From a virus: a stretch of DNA of 23,342 nt. Positions 6,811 to 14,092 of the stretch are shown in pieces. Position numbers and translations under genes: made by a program. The stretch covers positions 1 to 23,342 of the IMG/VR virus record IMGVR_UViG_3300029267_001052; one strand, given 5' to 3'. Below the pieces are notes generated by a model. That model saw nothing but the letters and a program-made list of their open reading frames with translations, had not been told where the DNA came from and ran no database searches. The first letter of the stretch is position 1. Each line of letters starts with the position of its first letter.

Positions 6811-7992
6811 TGCTGGCCGTGCGAGTGCCGCGACGGCATTGCGCTGATCCACGGCGACTGCGTGGAGGTGATGGCCGCGTTGGAGGCCGAGAGCATTACG
6901 GCCGTCGTGACCGACCCGCCGTATGGTTTGGGGTTTATGGGGAAGGGATGGGACCACGGGATTCCTGGCGTACCGTTTTGGAAGGCCGTCCTACGAGTCG
7001 CCAAGCCCGGCTGCCACATGCTGGCATTCGGAGGCACGCGCACCCACCACCGTCTCATGTGTGCGATTGAAGACGCCGGGTGGGATGTGAGGGATTGTCT
7101 CGGTTGGATTTACGGCTCGGGCTTTCCAAAAACGTTAAACGTGTCAAAAGCTATCGACAAGGCGGCGGGAGCAGAGAGGATTCGCGGAAATCGCAAGGTA
7201 TTTGCGGACGGAACAAAAGCACGGAACAGCAAGCAGCGTGCGGAAGGATGGCAACGTCCGTTTATGGAAGACGGCAACTGGCAGGGGCAGTACGAAACCG
7301 CCCCCGCGACCGAGGCCGCAAAGCAATGGGACGGCTGGGGTACGTCATTGAAACCGGCCTGGGAGCCCGTCGTCCTTTCTCGCAAGCCGCTATCCGGCAC
7401 GGTCGCCGCGAACTGTACGGAGTATGGGGCAGGGGCGTTGTGGGTGGATGGGTGTCGGATTGAAGGGCACAATCCATCTATTGATCTTCGAAAATCTGCC
7501 GCAAAATCTGGTAAGGCTGGAATGGATATGCACAGTTCCAATCGTGTTAAATGTGGACTGCCAGCTTTTAGTAAAGACTTGGCTCAATATGTCGAAGGTC
7601 ACGATGGGGAAAAATTAGGCCGCTGGCCCGCGAACCTAATCCACGACGGCAGTGAGGAAGTGGTCAGGGTGTTTACGGTCGGGAAGGCCGATAAGGATTT
7701 CACGGCTAACTCCGGTTCCGCCGCCCGCTTTTTCTATTGCGCGAAGGCCAGCAATGGCGAACGCGGCAATGGTAACAGCCACCCCACGGTCAAACCGCTC
7801 GGCCTGATGTCCTACCTGTGCAAGCTCCTATCACAACCGGGCCACAAGGGCACGCTCTTGGACCCGTTTGCCGGTAGCGGCTCGACACTCATTGCCGGGT
7901 GCCGGTGGTTCGAGCGAGTCATCGGTATCGAACAGAATGAGAAATACTGCGAGATAGCCGCGAACCGGCTGCGGCAGGAAGTGCTGTTTTGA
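6784..7992 (+). CDS. DNA N4/N6 methyltransferase, beta-type, with long target-recognition insert
   Basis: A 402-residue protein with AAAGGA before the ATG. The N-terminal cysteine cluster matches that of the previous enzyme. Motif IV is canonical, TDPPYG at 43-48. A long insert (about residues 110-310) separates it from SHPTVKP and DPFAGSGST, giving the beta-class order. About residues 227-277 are encoded by a visibly more AT-rich stretch, suggesting a replaced target-recognition segment. The last 17 residues or so are identical to those of methyltransferase 1. It is likely a second orphan modification enzyme with another target. Phage methyltransferases of this kind usually defend against host restriction; the target cannot be read from sequence. 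Confidence 0.9.
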   Translation: MAVTCYRCNCWPCECRDGIALIHGDCVEVMAALEAESITAVVTDPPYGLGFMGKGWDHGIPGVPFWKAVLRVAKPGCHMLAFGGTRTHHRLMCAIEDAGWDVRDCLGWIYGSGFPKTLNVSKAIDKAAGAERIRGNRKVFADGTKARNSKQRAEGWQRPFMEDGNWQGQYETAPATEAAKQWDGWGTSLKPAWEPVVLSRKPLSGTVAANCTEYGAGALWVDGCRIEGHNPSIDLRKSAAKSGKAGMDMHSSNRVKCGLPAFSKDLAQYVEGHDGEKLGRWPANLIHDGSEEVVRVFTVGKADKDFTANSGSAARFFYCAKASNGERGNGNSHPTVKPLGLMSYLCKLLSQPGHKGTLLDPFAGSGSTLIAGCRWFERVIGIEQNEKYCEIAANRLRQEVLF

Positions 7993-8005
7993 AAGGAACG
8001 CGATG
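7939..8005 (+). repeat. 67-bp methyltransferase 3' repeat, copy 2
   Basis: A perfect copy of 6720-6786. It ends with the ATG of the Trp/Ala-repeat gene, so that gene's translation start is supplied by the repeat. Confidence 0.9.
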
Positions 8006-8614
8006 CCAATGATTAACCGAATCACGATCGACGATATTCTGTCGTGGGGGCCGTGCTCGGATTGCAGCAGGGAGTACCTCGGCAAACTCTACGGGCGAAA
8101 AAAATACACAACGCTACTGACGATACTCAGCGATGAGCGTGTGTCGCCAGCGGATCGTGTCTGGGTCGCCCTGAACTGCACACTCATTCCGCGTCGGGAA
8201 TTATTGCTGTTCGAGTGTGATACGGCAACGCGAGCATTATGCACGTTGCGCGAATCAGGGAGCGAACCAGATCAACGATCGTGGGATGCAGTGCGAGTGA
8301 TGCGGCGCTATGTGGATGGCCGTGCGACGACCGAAGAAATGAAGGAGGCGGCGCGGGCGGCGTGGGCGGCGGCGTGGGATACGGAGGCGAAGTGGGAGGC
8401 GTGGGCGGCGTGGGCGGCGGCGTGGGAGGCGTGGGCGGCGGCGTGGGTGCCGGCGCAGGCGTCGGCGCGGGCGGCGGCATGTGAGGCGGAGGCGACGTGG
8501 GCGTCGGCGCGGGCGGCGGCATGTGAGGCGGAGGCGCCGGTTTTGCGAGCTGAAGAGCTTCGCACGCAATTGGCTGATCTGCGGCGGATCGTGAAAAAAT
8601 TGGGAGGGAAATGA
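8003..8614 (+). CDS. Trp/Ala-rich repeat protein
   Basis: A 203-residue protein beginning at the ATG provided by the 67-bp repeat with its AAAGGA site. Residues 1-110 are a normal globular region with two early cysteines (C18, C21). From about 113 to 180 the protein becomes highly repetitive and Ala/Trp-rich (EAWAAWAAAWEAWAAAW, then a 14-residue unit ASARAAACEAEA duplicated). The last 25 residues are a leucine-rich coiled coil. The GC-rich DNA of the repeat produces long spurious open frames on the other strand. The helical Ala/Trp pattern could insert into or lie on membranes or form a bundle. Function unknown. Confidence 0.75.
   Translation: MPMINRITIDDILSWGPCSDCSREYLGKLYGRKKYTTLLTILSDERVSPADRVWVALNCTLIPRRELLLFECDTATRALCTLRESGSEPDQRSWDAVRVMRRYVDGRATTEEMKEAARAAWAAAWDTEAKWEAWAAWAAAWEAWAAAWVPAQASARAAACEAEATWASARAAACEAEAPVLRAEELRTQLADLRRIVKKLGGK
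8459..8536 (+). repeat. tandem 36-base identical units spaced 42 bases apart
   Basis: The 36 bases at 8459-8494 recur exactly at 8501-8536. They encode the duplicated ASARAAACEAEA unit of the Trp/Ala-rich protein and indicate recent duplication within the gene. Confidence 0.85.
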
Positions 8615-9018
8615 TGGCGTTGCCGAAAGGGCTTATCACCGGCAGGACGGCGCGGTTGCCCGGCGACCTGAAAGTCAGGCCGAAAGCGGCAAAACAGGAG
8701 CCGAGCAAATTGGAGGAGGGATTCGCTAACCTCTGGCGGGTGCATTGTGCGGATTTGCCCCAGCCCGTGCGCGAATATCGCTTTCACGAAACACGTCGGT
8801 GGCGGTTCGACTTTGCGTGGCCATCGCAAAAGGTGGCGGTGGAAATGGAGGGCATGGGTGGCGGGCGGCACCAACGCCGCGCGGGATTTATCGGCGACAC
8901 CGAAAAATACAACGCGGCAATTATGTGTGGTTGGTGGGTGCTGCGATTCACGGGAGACGATTTGAAAAAGCGGCCTCTGCAAATGATCGAGCAAGTCGCC
9001 GCGATGGTGAGGGAATGA
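8611..9018 (+). CDS. Vsr/DUF559-like PD-(D/E)XK endonuclease
   Basis: A 135-residue protein. Two adjacent in-frame ATGs (8611, 8614) overlap the upstream TGA, and GGAGGG precedes them. The core matches the Vsr/DUF559 type: E36 in the first helix, RFDFAWP (D67), VAVEMEG (E78, E80), then GRH (H87), [10 protein letters not shown] (K99, N101) and GWWVLRFT. These small enzymes in phages act as nicking or junction-resolving nucleases. It is placed near recombination and modification genes. Whether it is a mismatch nickase or a resolvase cannot be told from sequence alone. Confidence 0.82.
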   Translation: MMALPKGLITGRTARLPGDLKVRPKAAKQEPSKLEEGFANLWRVHCADLPQPVREYRFHETRRWRFDFAWPSQKVAVEMEGMGGGRHQRRAGFIGDTEKYNAAIMCGWWVLRFTGDDLKKRPLQMIEQVAAMVRE

Positions 9019-9037
9019 AACCACAGGAGGAGAAACC

Positions 9038-9916
9038 ATGAACGACAGACGCTACGTCGACGACCAGCGCGCGGCCGAGTGGGCGGAGCGACTCACCGAC
9101 CAGCGCAAGCCAAGCAAGGCCACGGCGAGGAGGTGGGTGACGCTGCTGCTGGAGGATCGGGCGAAGGATCGAGCCGAGATCGAGCGGCTGCGGGGCGTAG
9201 CTAACATTCTGGCAGACGTGAGGGAAGGAGAAATGAGCCAGGCAACTAAAATTGAATGGTGCGGTGCGCCTTGGCCAATTCCCAACGTCTGGCTCGGCGT
9301 TTCTATCGAAAACCAACGGACCGCCGACGAACGGATACCGTGGCTGCTGAGATGCCCGGCGGCCGTGCGTTTCGTTTCGGCGGAGCCGTTGCTGGGGCCG
9401 TTGGATTTGCGGCCGTATCTCGGGCACGTTCACGCTGACGCCATTGGCGCGCCGCAACTACCGAGCGGCTACGCGCCACCGCTGAACGATCAGCCATGGT
9501 ATCGGGGCCTCGACTGGGTCATCGTCGGCGGTGAGTCCGGCCCCGGCGCTCGTCCCATGCACCCGGATTGGGCATGTTCGATCCGCGACCAATGCCAAGC
9601 GGCGGGTGTGCCGTTCTTTTTTAAGCAATGGGGCGAGTGGCAGCCAGCAAAACGCGAAGCCACCGCTGCCACCAATATGCCGTTTGGGCCGCGTGATTTT
9701 CACGGATTGGGCTGCGTTGACAAATCGAATTGGCAAGGCACGTTCGCCGTCTGGTGCGAAGGTCCGCGAGAACATGAATGGGGCTGGGCTTATGTCGGAA
9801 ATCCCAACGCACGCCCTGATTGGCACCATCAGGTGATGGCGGGCGTCGGCAAGAATGCTGCCGGCCGTTTGCTCGACGGCCTCGAGTGGAACGAAATGCC
9901 GGAGGTGATGAAATGA
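9038..9916 (+). CDS. DUF5131 (Gp37/Gp68-type) protein lacking the radical-SAM half, fused to a short N-terminal helical segment
   Basis: A 292-residue reading frame with GGAGG before the ATG. Residues 1-65 are a helical, charged segment. At M66 (position 9233, its own GGAG nearby) the typical DUF5131 start TKIEWC begins, but it jumps at once to [15 protein letters not shown]. Complete family members carry more than a hundred residues between these points, including the CxxxCxxC iron-sulfur motif; here that part is absent. The rest is well kept: [33 protein letters not shown] and [10 protein letters not shown]. The product therefore cannot do radical-SAM chemistry. It may be a deletion remnant or a binding-only version. 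Translation could begin at 9038 or 9233. Confidence 0.75.
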   Translation: MNDRRYVDDQRAAEWAERLTDQRKPSKATARRWVTLLLEDRAKDRAEIERLRGVANILADVREGEMSQATKIEWCGAPWPIPNVWLGVSIENQRTADERIPWLLRCPAAVRFVSAEPLLGPLDLRPYLGHVHADAIGAPQLPSGYAPPLNDQPWYRGLDWVIVGGESGPGARPMHPDWACSIRDQCQAAGVPFFFKQWGEWQPAKREATAATNMPFGPRDFHGLGCVDKSNWQGTFAVWCEGPREHEWGWAYVGNPNARPDWHHQVMAGVGKNAAGRLLDGLEWNEMPEVMK

Positions 9917-10110
9917 TCGACTGGAACGATGGCATGGCCGACACATTACGGCAGATGGCAGATCGGCGAGGCGCGGACGACGGCGAGTTTTCTCTGCTCA
10001 ATGTTGCGCTCGCGGCGGCGGCCGAGATCGAGCGGCTGCGGGCTGAAAACGAACGACTCATCGACATATTGAAACGCAAAGCCGCCGAGGCGGCAGGAGG
10101 TGAAAAGTGA
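9913..10110 (+). CDS. small coiled-coil protein
   Basis: A 65-residue protein whose ATG overlaps the upstream TGA (ATGA), with GGAGG a few bases before. Residues about 30-60 form a short coiled coil ([19 protein letters not shown]). An EIERLRG-like segment also occurs in the N-terminal extension of the preceding frame, so the two may share ancestry. No function is recognised. Confidence 0.6.
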   Translation: MIDWNDGMADTLRQMADRRGADDGEFSLLNVALAAAAEIERLRAENERLIDILKRKAAEAAGGEK

Positions 10111-10421
10111 AAATACTCCGGTGGGTTTTCTGGCATATCGTCTATGCTGTGCGTCCGCGACCAAAGGAAGTGGAAGCATATCTCGCTTGCATGAATCGCC
10201 TTCGCTCGCCGTGGTGGAGGTTTAAGCCTTCGGTCTATCATAATCCAGACGGCAAGATGTGGCATGTTTACCTCGACAACGAATCGACATACACCGTGCC
10301 GCACCGCTGTTTTCGAGTTGACTTGCATGTCGGGGAGAAATCGGGCCGAATCGTGGGGTTGGACATTTGGGACGAGTCGCTAATCCAAGCAGCCGCTGAG
10401 GCGGCAGGAGGGACGACATGA
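10107..10421 (+). CDS. hypothetical protein
   Basis: A 104-residue protein starting at a GTG that overlaps the upstream stop (GTGA), with AGGAGG close by. The N-terminus (ILRWVFWHIVYAV) is hydrophobic but short; the rest is mixed alpha/beta with a pattern of aromatic residues. It ends AAAEAAGGTT, similar to the AAEAAGGEK end of the preceding small protein, and in both cases the DNA for this tail carries the next gene's ribosome binding site. The family is not recognised. Confidence 0.6.
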   Translation: MKILRWVFWHIVYAVRPRPKEVEAYLACMNRLRSPWWRFKPSVYHNPDGKMWHVYLDNESTYTVPHRCFRVDLHVGEKSGRIVGLDIWDESLIQAAAEAAGGTT

Positions 10422-11317
10422 AACTACAAAGGCGAGTCAAAAAGCTGTTGGCAAAATACGACCACCCAGCCGTACTAACTGATCCGATCCTTGATGGATT
10501 TATCGACGCCTACGAAGTGTTCGACAATATCGCCGAAACTAAGGCCTATATCGATGCGGCCAATGCTGCCGGGCGGTTGCCGAAGTTGGTTATCGCGGCT
10601 GATGCTGCCGGATGGTTGCCGAAGTTGGTTGACGCTGCCGACGCTACCAGGCGGCTACGGGCGTTGGTTGACGCTGCAGACAACGTAGGGCGGTTGCGTG
10701 CGTTGGTTATTGAGGCCAACGCTGCCGGACTGTTGCAGGAGTTGGTTGGCGCAGCCGACGATGATCAGATGCGCAAAATATGTGACGCCGCTGGTGTAGT
10801 GTGCTTTTCCCGAAAGGAGTGCTGCAAAATGTTCGGAATCCTATCACCGCAAACGGTCTCGATGCGCTGGATGTTGCGGCGCGATCTGCCCGAGGTGATG
10901 GCCATCGAGGCCGAGAGTTTTGGCTATCCGTGGACCGAGGCTGAGTTGTTGCAGATTTTGCAACAACGCAACTGCCTCGGGCTAGTCGCGGAAATCGGCC
11001 GTCGCGTGGCTGGATTTGTGGTCTACGAGATGGCCGCCGACCATATCTACATCCACAATCTCGCGGTTGCCATGTCGCGGCGCGGCCAGGGTGCTGGAAC
11101 CGCTTTGATCGGCGAGACCATCAAAAAGCTCGGCGCGCGCCGCCGAATCGTCGCGTGCGCCAGCGAGTACAACCTAGAGGCACAGCTTTTCTTTCGTGCC
11201 GTAGGGTTTCGGGCGACCGAGATTCTGCGGAACTATTACGACGGTAGGTACGATGCCTATCAGTTCACTTATGGAGATCGGATATGGGACGCAAGAAAGC
11301 CAGTATCAACAATCTGA
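10418..11317 (+). CDS. 13-residue-repeat domain fused to a RimI-like GNAT acetyltransferase
   Basis: A 299-residue frame; ATG overlaps the previous stop, with GGAGG upstream. Residues 47-111 are five 13-residue helical repeats of the form AAxAAGRLPKLVx. A cysteine-containing linker follows. From about 145 the protein is a GNAT domain: LPEVMAIEAESFGYPWTEAE, then NLAVAMSRRGQGAGTALI (acetyl-CoA loop) and LFFRAVGFRAT, close to RimI-type N-acetyltransferases. An in-frame ATG at 10829 has AAAGGAG nine bases upstream, so a free GNAT protein is probably also made. The target is unknown; RimI modifies a ribosomal protein, but phage relatives may modify others. Confidence 0.78.
   Translation: MKLQRRVKKLLAKYDHPAVLTDPILDGFIDAYEVFDNIAETKAYIDAANAAGRLPKLVIAADAAGWLPKLVDAADATRRLRALVDAADNVGRLRALVIEANAAGLLQELVGAADDDQMRKICDAAGVVCFSRKECCKMFGILSPQTVSMRWMLRRDLPEVMAIEAESFGYPWTEAELLQILQQRNCLGLVAEIGRRVAGFVVYEMAADHIYIHNLAVAMSRRGQGAGTALIGETIKKLGARRRIVACASEYNLEAQLFFRAVGFRATEILRNYYDGRYDAYQFTYGDRIWDARKPVSTI
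10556..10750 (+). repeat. five tandem 39-base (13-residue) coding repeats
   Basis: The DNA encodes five successive 13-residue units: AANAAGRLPKLVI, AADAAGWLPKLVD, AADATRRLRALVD, AADNVGRLRALVI and EANAAGLLQELVG. The units diverge at the DNA level but keep exact period and the Leu/Val positions, which points to a helical solenoid or amphipathic stack. Confidence 0.85.
10829..11317 (+). CDS. possible separately initiated GNAT product
   Basis: This nested in-frame start lies inside the repeat-GNAT frame. Its ATG has AAAGGAG with nine-base spacing, a better site than many starts in the window, and the resulting 162-residue protein is a complete GNAT domain of usual size. It may be made alongside the longer fusion. 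No promoter is visible, so the evidence is the ribosome binding site and domain boundary only. Confidence 0.4.
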   Translation: MFGILSPQTVSMRWMLRRDLPEVMAIEAESFGYPWTEAELLQILQQRNCLGLVAEIGRRVAGFVVYEMAADHIYIHNLAVAMSRRGQGAGTALIGETIKKLGARRRIVACASEYNLEAQLFFRAVGFRATEILRNYYDGRYDAYQFTYGDRIWDARKPVSTI

Positions 11318-12129
11318 TTGTCATTTCTGACTTGCATTGCGGCTGTCGCATGGGCCTCTGCCCGCCGCAAGGGATGAAGCTCGACGATGGCGGGCGCGTG
11401 ACGCCGAGCAAACTGCAAGACACTGTGTGGCGTTGGTGGGAAGAGTTCTGGAATGTTTGGATACCCGACGTGACGCACGGTGAGCCCTACACCGTGGTGC
11501 TCAATGGCGATGCAGTGGATGGTGTCCATCACAACTCGACAACCCAAATGAGCCAGAATATCGAGGATCAAGTCGAGATGACTTATGAGATTTTGCGGCC
11601 AGTGGTGGAGGCGTGCGAGGGACGCTACTACCATTTGCGAGGTACGGAGGCTCACGTTGGGAAGAGCGGCGTGGACGAGGAACGACTCGCCAAACGACTC
11701 GGCGCAATTCCCGATGAAGCTGGCAAGCACGCACGCTGGGAAATGTGGATTCGTGTTGGGCGTGGCCTCGTGAACATCATGCACCATATCGGCACGGCGG
11801 GCAGTATGGCTTACGAAACGAGCGCGGTTCAGAAGGAACTGGAACAGGCAATCGTCGAGGCCGGACGGTGGAACAACGAAATCCCCGATATTGTGGTGCG
11901 TAGCCATCGGCATAGAAATGTCGAGGTGCGGAGCCAGTCGTATAAGGGCTGGGCCGTGGCATTCACGACGCCCGGCTGGCAACTCAAGACACCGTTTGTT
12001 TTTCGCGTGGCGGGTGCGCGACAATCGCAACCGCAGATCGGCGGATCATTGATCCGCTGCGGAGACCAAGACGTTTTTACGCGGCATTTCTTGAAAAACA
12101 TTGCACGCCCAAAAATCGAGGTGGCATGA
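11284..12129 (+). CDS. calcineurin-like metallophosphoesterase
   Basis: A 281-residue protein with GGAG before the ATG; it overlaps the GNAT gene by 34 bases. The dimetal site is visible: D16-x-H18 (SDLHCG), GDAVDG (D76, D79), a changed GTEAH in place of the usual GNHD/E (E122, H124), MHHIG (H167, H168), and SHRH (H208, H210). These phage enzymes are annotated as phosphodiesterases or nucleases; the exact substrate is unknown. The Asn normally found in GNH is a Thr here, which may alter catalysis. The stop overlaps the next start (ATGA). Confidence 0.82.
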   Translation: MGRKKASINNLIVISDLHCGCRMGLCPPQGMKLDDGGRVTPSKLQDTVWRWWEEFWNVWIPDVTHGEPYTVVLNGDAVDGVHHNSTTQMSQNIEDQVEMTYEILRPVVEACEGRYYHLRGTEAHVGKSGVDEERLAKRLGAIPDEAGKHARWEMWIRVGRGLVNIMHHIGTAGSMAYETSAVQKELEQAIVEAGRWNNEIPDIVVRSHRHRNVEVRSQSYKGWAVAFTTPGWQLKTPFVFRVAGARQSQPQIGGSLIRCGDQDVFTRHFLKNIARPKIEVA

Positions 12130-12389
12130 TGGCGAAAAATAGCATTGCATACGAAGACTGGCGCGCCGAAATTGATCGGCTCTATCCGGACCAGACCAAT
12201 GAAGGGATGACGGCGGCAGAAATTGCCGAAGCAAGCAACCGCAGCGAATCCACTATCAGGCGCATGTTGCGGCAGGGAGTGGCATCGGGGAAGTATGTGC
12301 AAGGCGTCACACGTCGCCCTCGGGCAGATGGTGGTATGATGCCGGTGACCGTGTATTCGATCGTCCAACCGAAAGGAAAGAAAAAGTGA
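12126..12389 (+). CDS. winged-helix/HTH DNA-binding protein
   Basis: An 87-residue protein with two ATGs in tandem at the overlap with the previous stop. Residues about 25-50 (GMTAAEIAEASNRSESTIRRML) are a classical helix-turn-helix, followed by a basic wing-like segment (VTRRPRADGGMMPVTVYSI). The GC-rich surroundings have no evident operator. It may be a small phage transcription factor. Confidence 0.65.
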   Translation: MMAKNSIAYEDWRAEIDRLYPDQTNEGMTAAEIAEASNRSESTIRRMLRQGVASGKYVQGVTRRPRADGGMMPVTVYSIVQPKGKKK

Positions 12390-12463
12390 ACACCCGTGCC
12401 GATGCAGTCGTTTACCTGAGTGGGCCGATAACGCTCGGCAAACTCAACGAAGGGAGGTGGTAG
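12386..12463 (+). pseudogene. 25-residue ORF resembling the start of a DUF4406/nucleoside deoxyribosyltransferase-like protein
   Basis: A GTG overlapping the upstream stop (GTGA), with GGAAAG before it, opens a 25-codon frame ending at a TAG at 12461-12463. Its VVYLSGPITLGKLNE segment looks like the first strand and loop of DUF4406 or deoxyribosyltransferase-like proteins (YISGPIT...N), but the frame stops immediately. The final codons carry the GGGAGG site for the next gene. It is probably a remnant kept for coupling, or chance. Confidence 0.4.
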
Positions 12464-12464
12464 C

Positions 12465-12854
12465 GTGGAACGCCCAACCATTTGCATCGACCTCGATGGC
12501 GTCCTAGCGTCCTGGAAACATGGGACGTTCGACGCGATCGGCCCGCCGGTCCCCGGCGCAATAGATTTTACGCAACGATTGATCGAATCATATCGCATCA
12601 TCATTCATACGTGCCGATGCACAGAGGAGTTGTATTCCGCAGACCGCGCCCAACTTCGCCTGGAAATCGATATGTGGCTGTCCGCCCACGGCTTCGCGTA
12701 TGACTCGATCTGGATCGGACAAGGGAAGCCGCTTGCCATAGCGTACATCGACGACCGCGCCGTCGTGTGTCGCCCAGAGCACAACGACATTGCGTTCCAG
12801 AAGGTGGAATCTAAGCTGCTGTCACTCGTCGAGCAGGAAGGCGGTGCAACGTGA
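12465..12854 (+). CDS. HAD-superfamily phosphatase
   Basis: A 129-residue protein; GTG preceded by GGGAGG. The nucleophile motif is DLDGVLA (D9, D11), a Thr follows strand two (IIIHTCR), K88 is the conserved lysine and YIDDRAV (D96, D97) is the metal-binding motif. Size and motifs fit small HAD hydrolases of phages, often nucleotidase-like. Its neighbours (deoxyribosyltransferase-like remnant and DUF6378) suggest nucleotide metabolism, but the substrate is not known. Confidence 0.8.
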   Translation: MERPTICIDLDGVLASWKHGTFDAIGPPVPGAIDFTQRLIESYRIIIHTCRCTEELYSADRAQLRLEIDMWLSAHGFAYDSIWIGQGKPLAIAYIDDRAVVCRPEHNDIAFQKVESKLLSLVEQEGGAT

Positions 12855-13135
12855 ATGTACTTCAGGAAGCCGATCAACTGACGGCCGGGGACCGCCAGCG
12901 AGACTATGACCACCCACTGCCGAACCACACGCGGATCGCCGCGCTGTGGAACGCCTATCTCGGCATCCGACGCGAGCCCTCGGGGCCCGTCTCGGCCGAG
13001 GACGTGGCCACGATGATGATTCTGCTGAAAGTGGCACGCGACGTTTTCACGCCGAAATACGACAATCTCGTTGATATTTGCGGGTATGCGCGGTGCCTCG
13101 AGCGAATGCGGGAAGGACGGGAATCGTGCTCGTAA
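12851..13135 (+). CDS. DUF6378-family protein (MazG-like all-alpha)
   Basis: A 94-residue protein; GTG overlaps the upstream stop (GTGA). The sequence shows EADQLTAGDRQRDYDHPLPN, then IAALWNAYLG, DVATMMILLKVARD and DNLVDICGYA, which match the phage DUF6378 family. The alpha-helical pattern with D/E residues (SAEDV, DNLVDICGY) is reminiscent of all-alpha NTP pyrophosphohydrolases such as MazG, but activity is inferred. Pairing with the HAD gene supports nucleotide-pool functions. Confidence 0.75.
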   Translation: MNVLQEADQLTAGDRQRDYDHPLPNHTRIAALWNAYLGIRREPSGPVSAEDVATMMILLKVARDVFTPKYDNLVDICGYARCLERMREGRESCS

Positions 13136-13407
13136 CGGTCAACGGCAAGCGCTGGCAAATGCAGTTTGGCCGCACACCCACCGGCTGGTATGGATTCTGT
13201 GATACGCCCAATCAGCCGAAAAAGCGGATTATCTTGCGGCCGTCGCTTCGCAAAAACCCACAACTACTGCTCGATACGACGATCCATGAGATGTTGCACG
13301 CGGGCGGGCCTATTCTCGATGAGGATTTTGTGGACACGATGGCAACCGACATCGCACGAGCGCTCATCAAAATAGGCTGGCGGCTCCCGTCGGGGCCCAA
13401 TTTGTAA
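13126..13407 (+). CDS. small HExxH putative zinc metallopeptidase
   Basis: A 93-residue protein starting at a GTG with GGAAGGA upstream, overlapping the DUF6378 gene by ten bases. A longer reading from 13078 has no binding site. The motif TIHEMLHA (H54, E55, H58) is the zinc signature of gluzincin/SprT-like peptidases. N-terminal beta-strands precede it and DFVDTMATDIARALIKIGW follows, with D/E residues as possible third ligand. Such small phage proteins are common but their substrate is unknown. Confidence 0.72.
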   Translation: MLVTVNGKRWQMQFGRTPTGWYGFCDTPNQPKKRIILRPSLRKNPQLLLDTTIHEMLHAGGPILDEDFVDTMATDIARALIKIGWRLPSGPNL

Positions 13408-13451
13408 GTAAAATCACTCGCCACGGATGGCTCATCTCACGAGGGCGCGGC

Positions 13452-13808
13452 ATGAGGCCGCGCGAGACCATGCTATCAGTCGAGACGCAGCGAACAATTA
13501 TTTCCCTTCTCCACACCACCGACTATAGCCGTCGGGAAATCGCACAAATCGCGGGCGTTAGCCGATCGACGGTCGGAATTCTCAAGTGTCGTGGCGTGGT
13601 CATCGAGCCGCGCAGGCCAACCAGCAGTCGGCGTGTTGTGGAATACGCCGAGTTCGGCCGCAAGAATCCCAGGGCACGTTGTCCGCGCTGCGGCGTGGAG
13701 GTGGAGATGCCGTGTCTCGCCTGTTACGTGCGTCGGCTGAAATCCGAGACATGGTTACAACGGACGATTCGAGAACGCAATGAGAGGGGTGGCCGAAAAT
13801 CAGAGTAG
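13452..13808 (+). CDS. HTH plus zinc-ribbon DNA-binding protein
   Basis: A 118-residue protein. Residues about 25-46 (YSRREIAQIAGVSRSTVGIL) form a helix-turn-helix of the recombinase/sigma-like type; C77, C80, C88 and C91 form a zinc ribbon; a basic tail follows. The ATG at 13452 has GAGGG nearby; an ATG at 13470 is an alternative start. It is likely a sequence-specific DNA-binding regulator and sits at the end of the accessory cluster. Confidence 0.7.
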   Translation: MRPRETMLSVETQRTIISLLHTTDYSRREIAQIAGVSRSTVGILKCRGVVIEPRRPTSSRRVVEYAEFGRKNPRARCPRCGVEVEMPCLACYVRRLKSETWLQRTIRERNERGGRKSE

Positions 13809-13841
13809 CTTTTTTTCAAAAAAACTATCCAATAGCAAATT

Positions 13842-14090
13842 ATGCGAAAGGCCGACGCGAAACCACCGAGAATCTGCCGGGTCTGCGGCGAGGAGATCAC
13901 GGGCAGGCGGTGCGCGCATTGCGAACGGATTCGGCTGCGAGACGACACCCGAAAAGCCGTCTACGGGAATCCGTACATGACGGAAGCTCCTGTCAACGGG
14001 CGGCGCAGAAAAAGCACCGACGACGACCGGACGTATGACGACCGGCTGCGCGAGGGGTTTCGGCTCATTTCACGCGGGGGTGACTGCTAG
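13842..14090 (+). CDS. small zinc-ribbon protein
   Basis: An 82-residue protein with C12-x2-C15 and C24-x2-C27, then a charged tail (RRRKSTDDDRTYDDRLRE). No Shine-Dalgarno sequence is seen before the ATG; instead an AT-rich stretch with seven T and seven A (13810-13824) lies upstream, one of the few such stretches here. It may be expressed from its own promoter there. It resembles the first zinc-ribbon protein of the window in type only. Confidence 0.6.
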   Translation: MRKADAKPPRICRVCGEEITGRRCAHCERIRLRDDTRKAVYGNPYMTEAPVNGRRRKSTDDDRTYDDRLREGFRLISRGGDC

Positions 14091-14092
14091 CC

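Noticed and set aside
8355-8446. Nine GGG tracts, possible G-quadruplex region
   Set aside because: Spacings of 6 to 15 bases do not give four tracts with short loops; the pattern follows Ala/Trp codons.
8308-9039. Minus-strand 243-codon open frame
   Set aside because: It is a shadow of the GC-rich Trp/Ala repeat and Vsr-like genes; its Ala/His-rich repeats mirror the + strand repeat.
13810-13824. T7-C-A7 run as terminator or promoter
   Set aside because: The stem would be only A-T pairs with a one-base loop, and no -35/-10 pair of convincing quality follows. It is noted only as an AT-rich gap.
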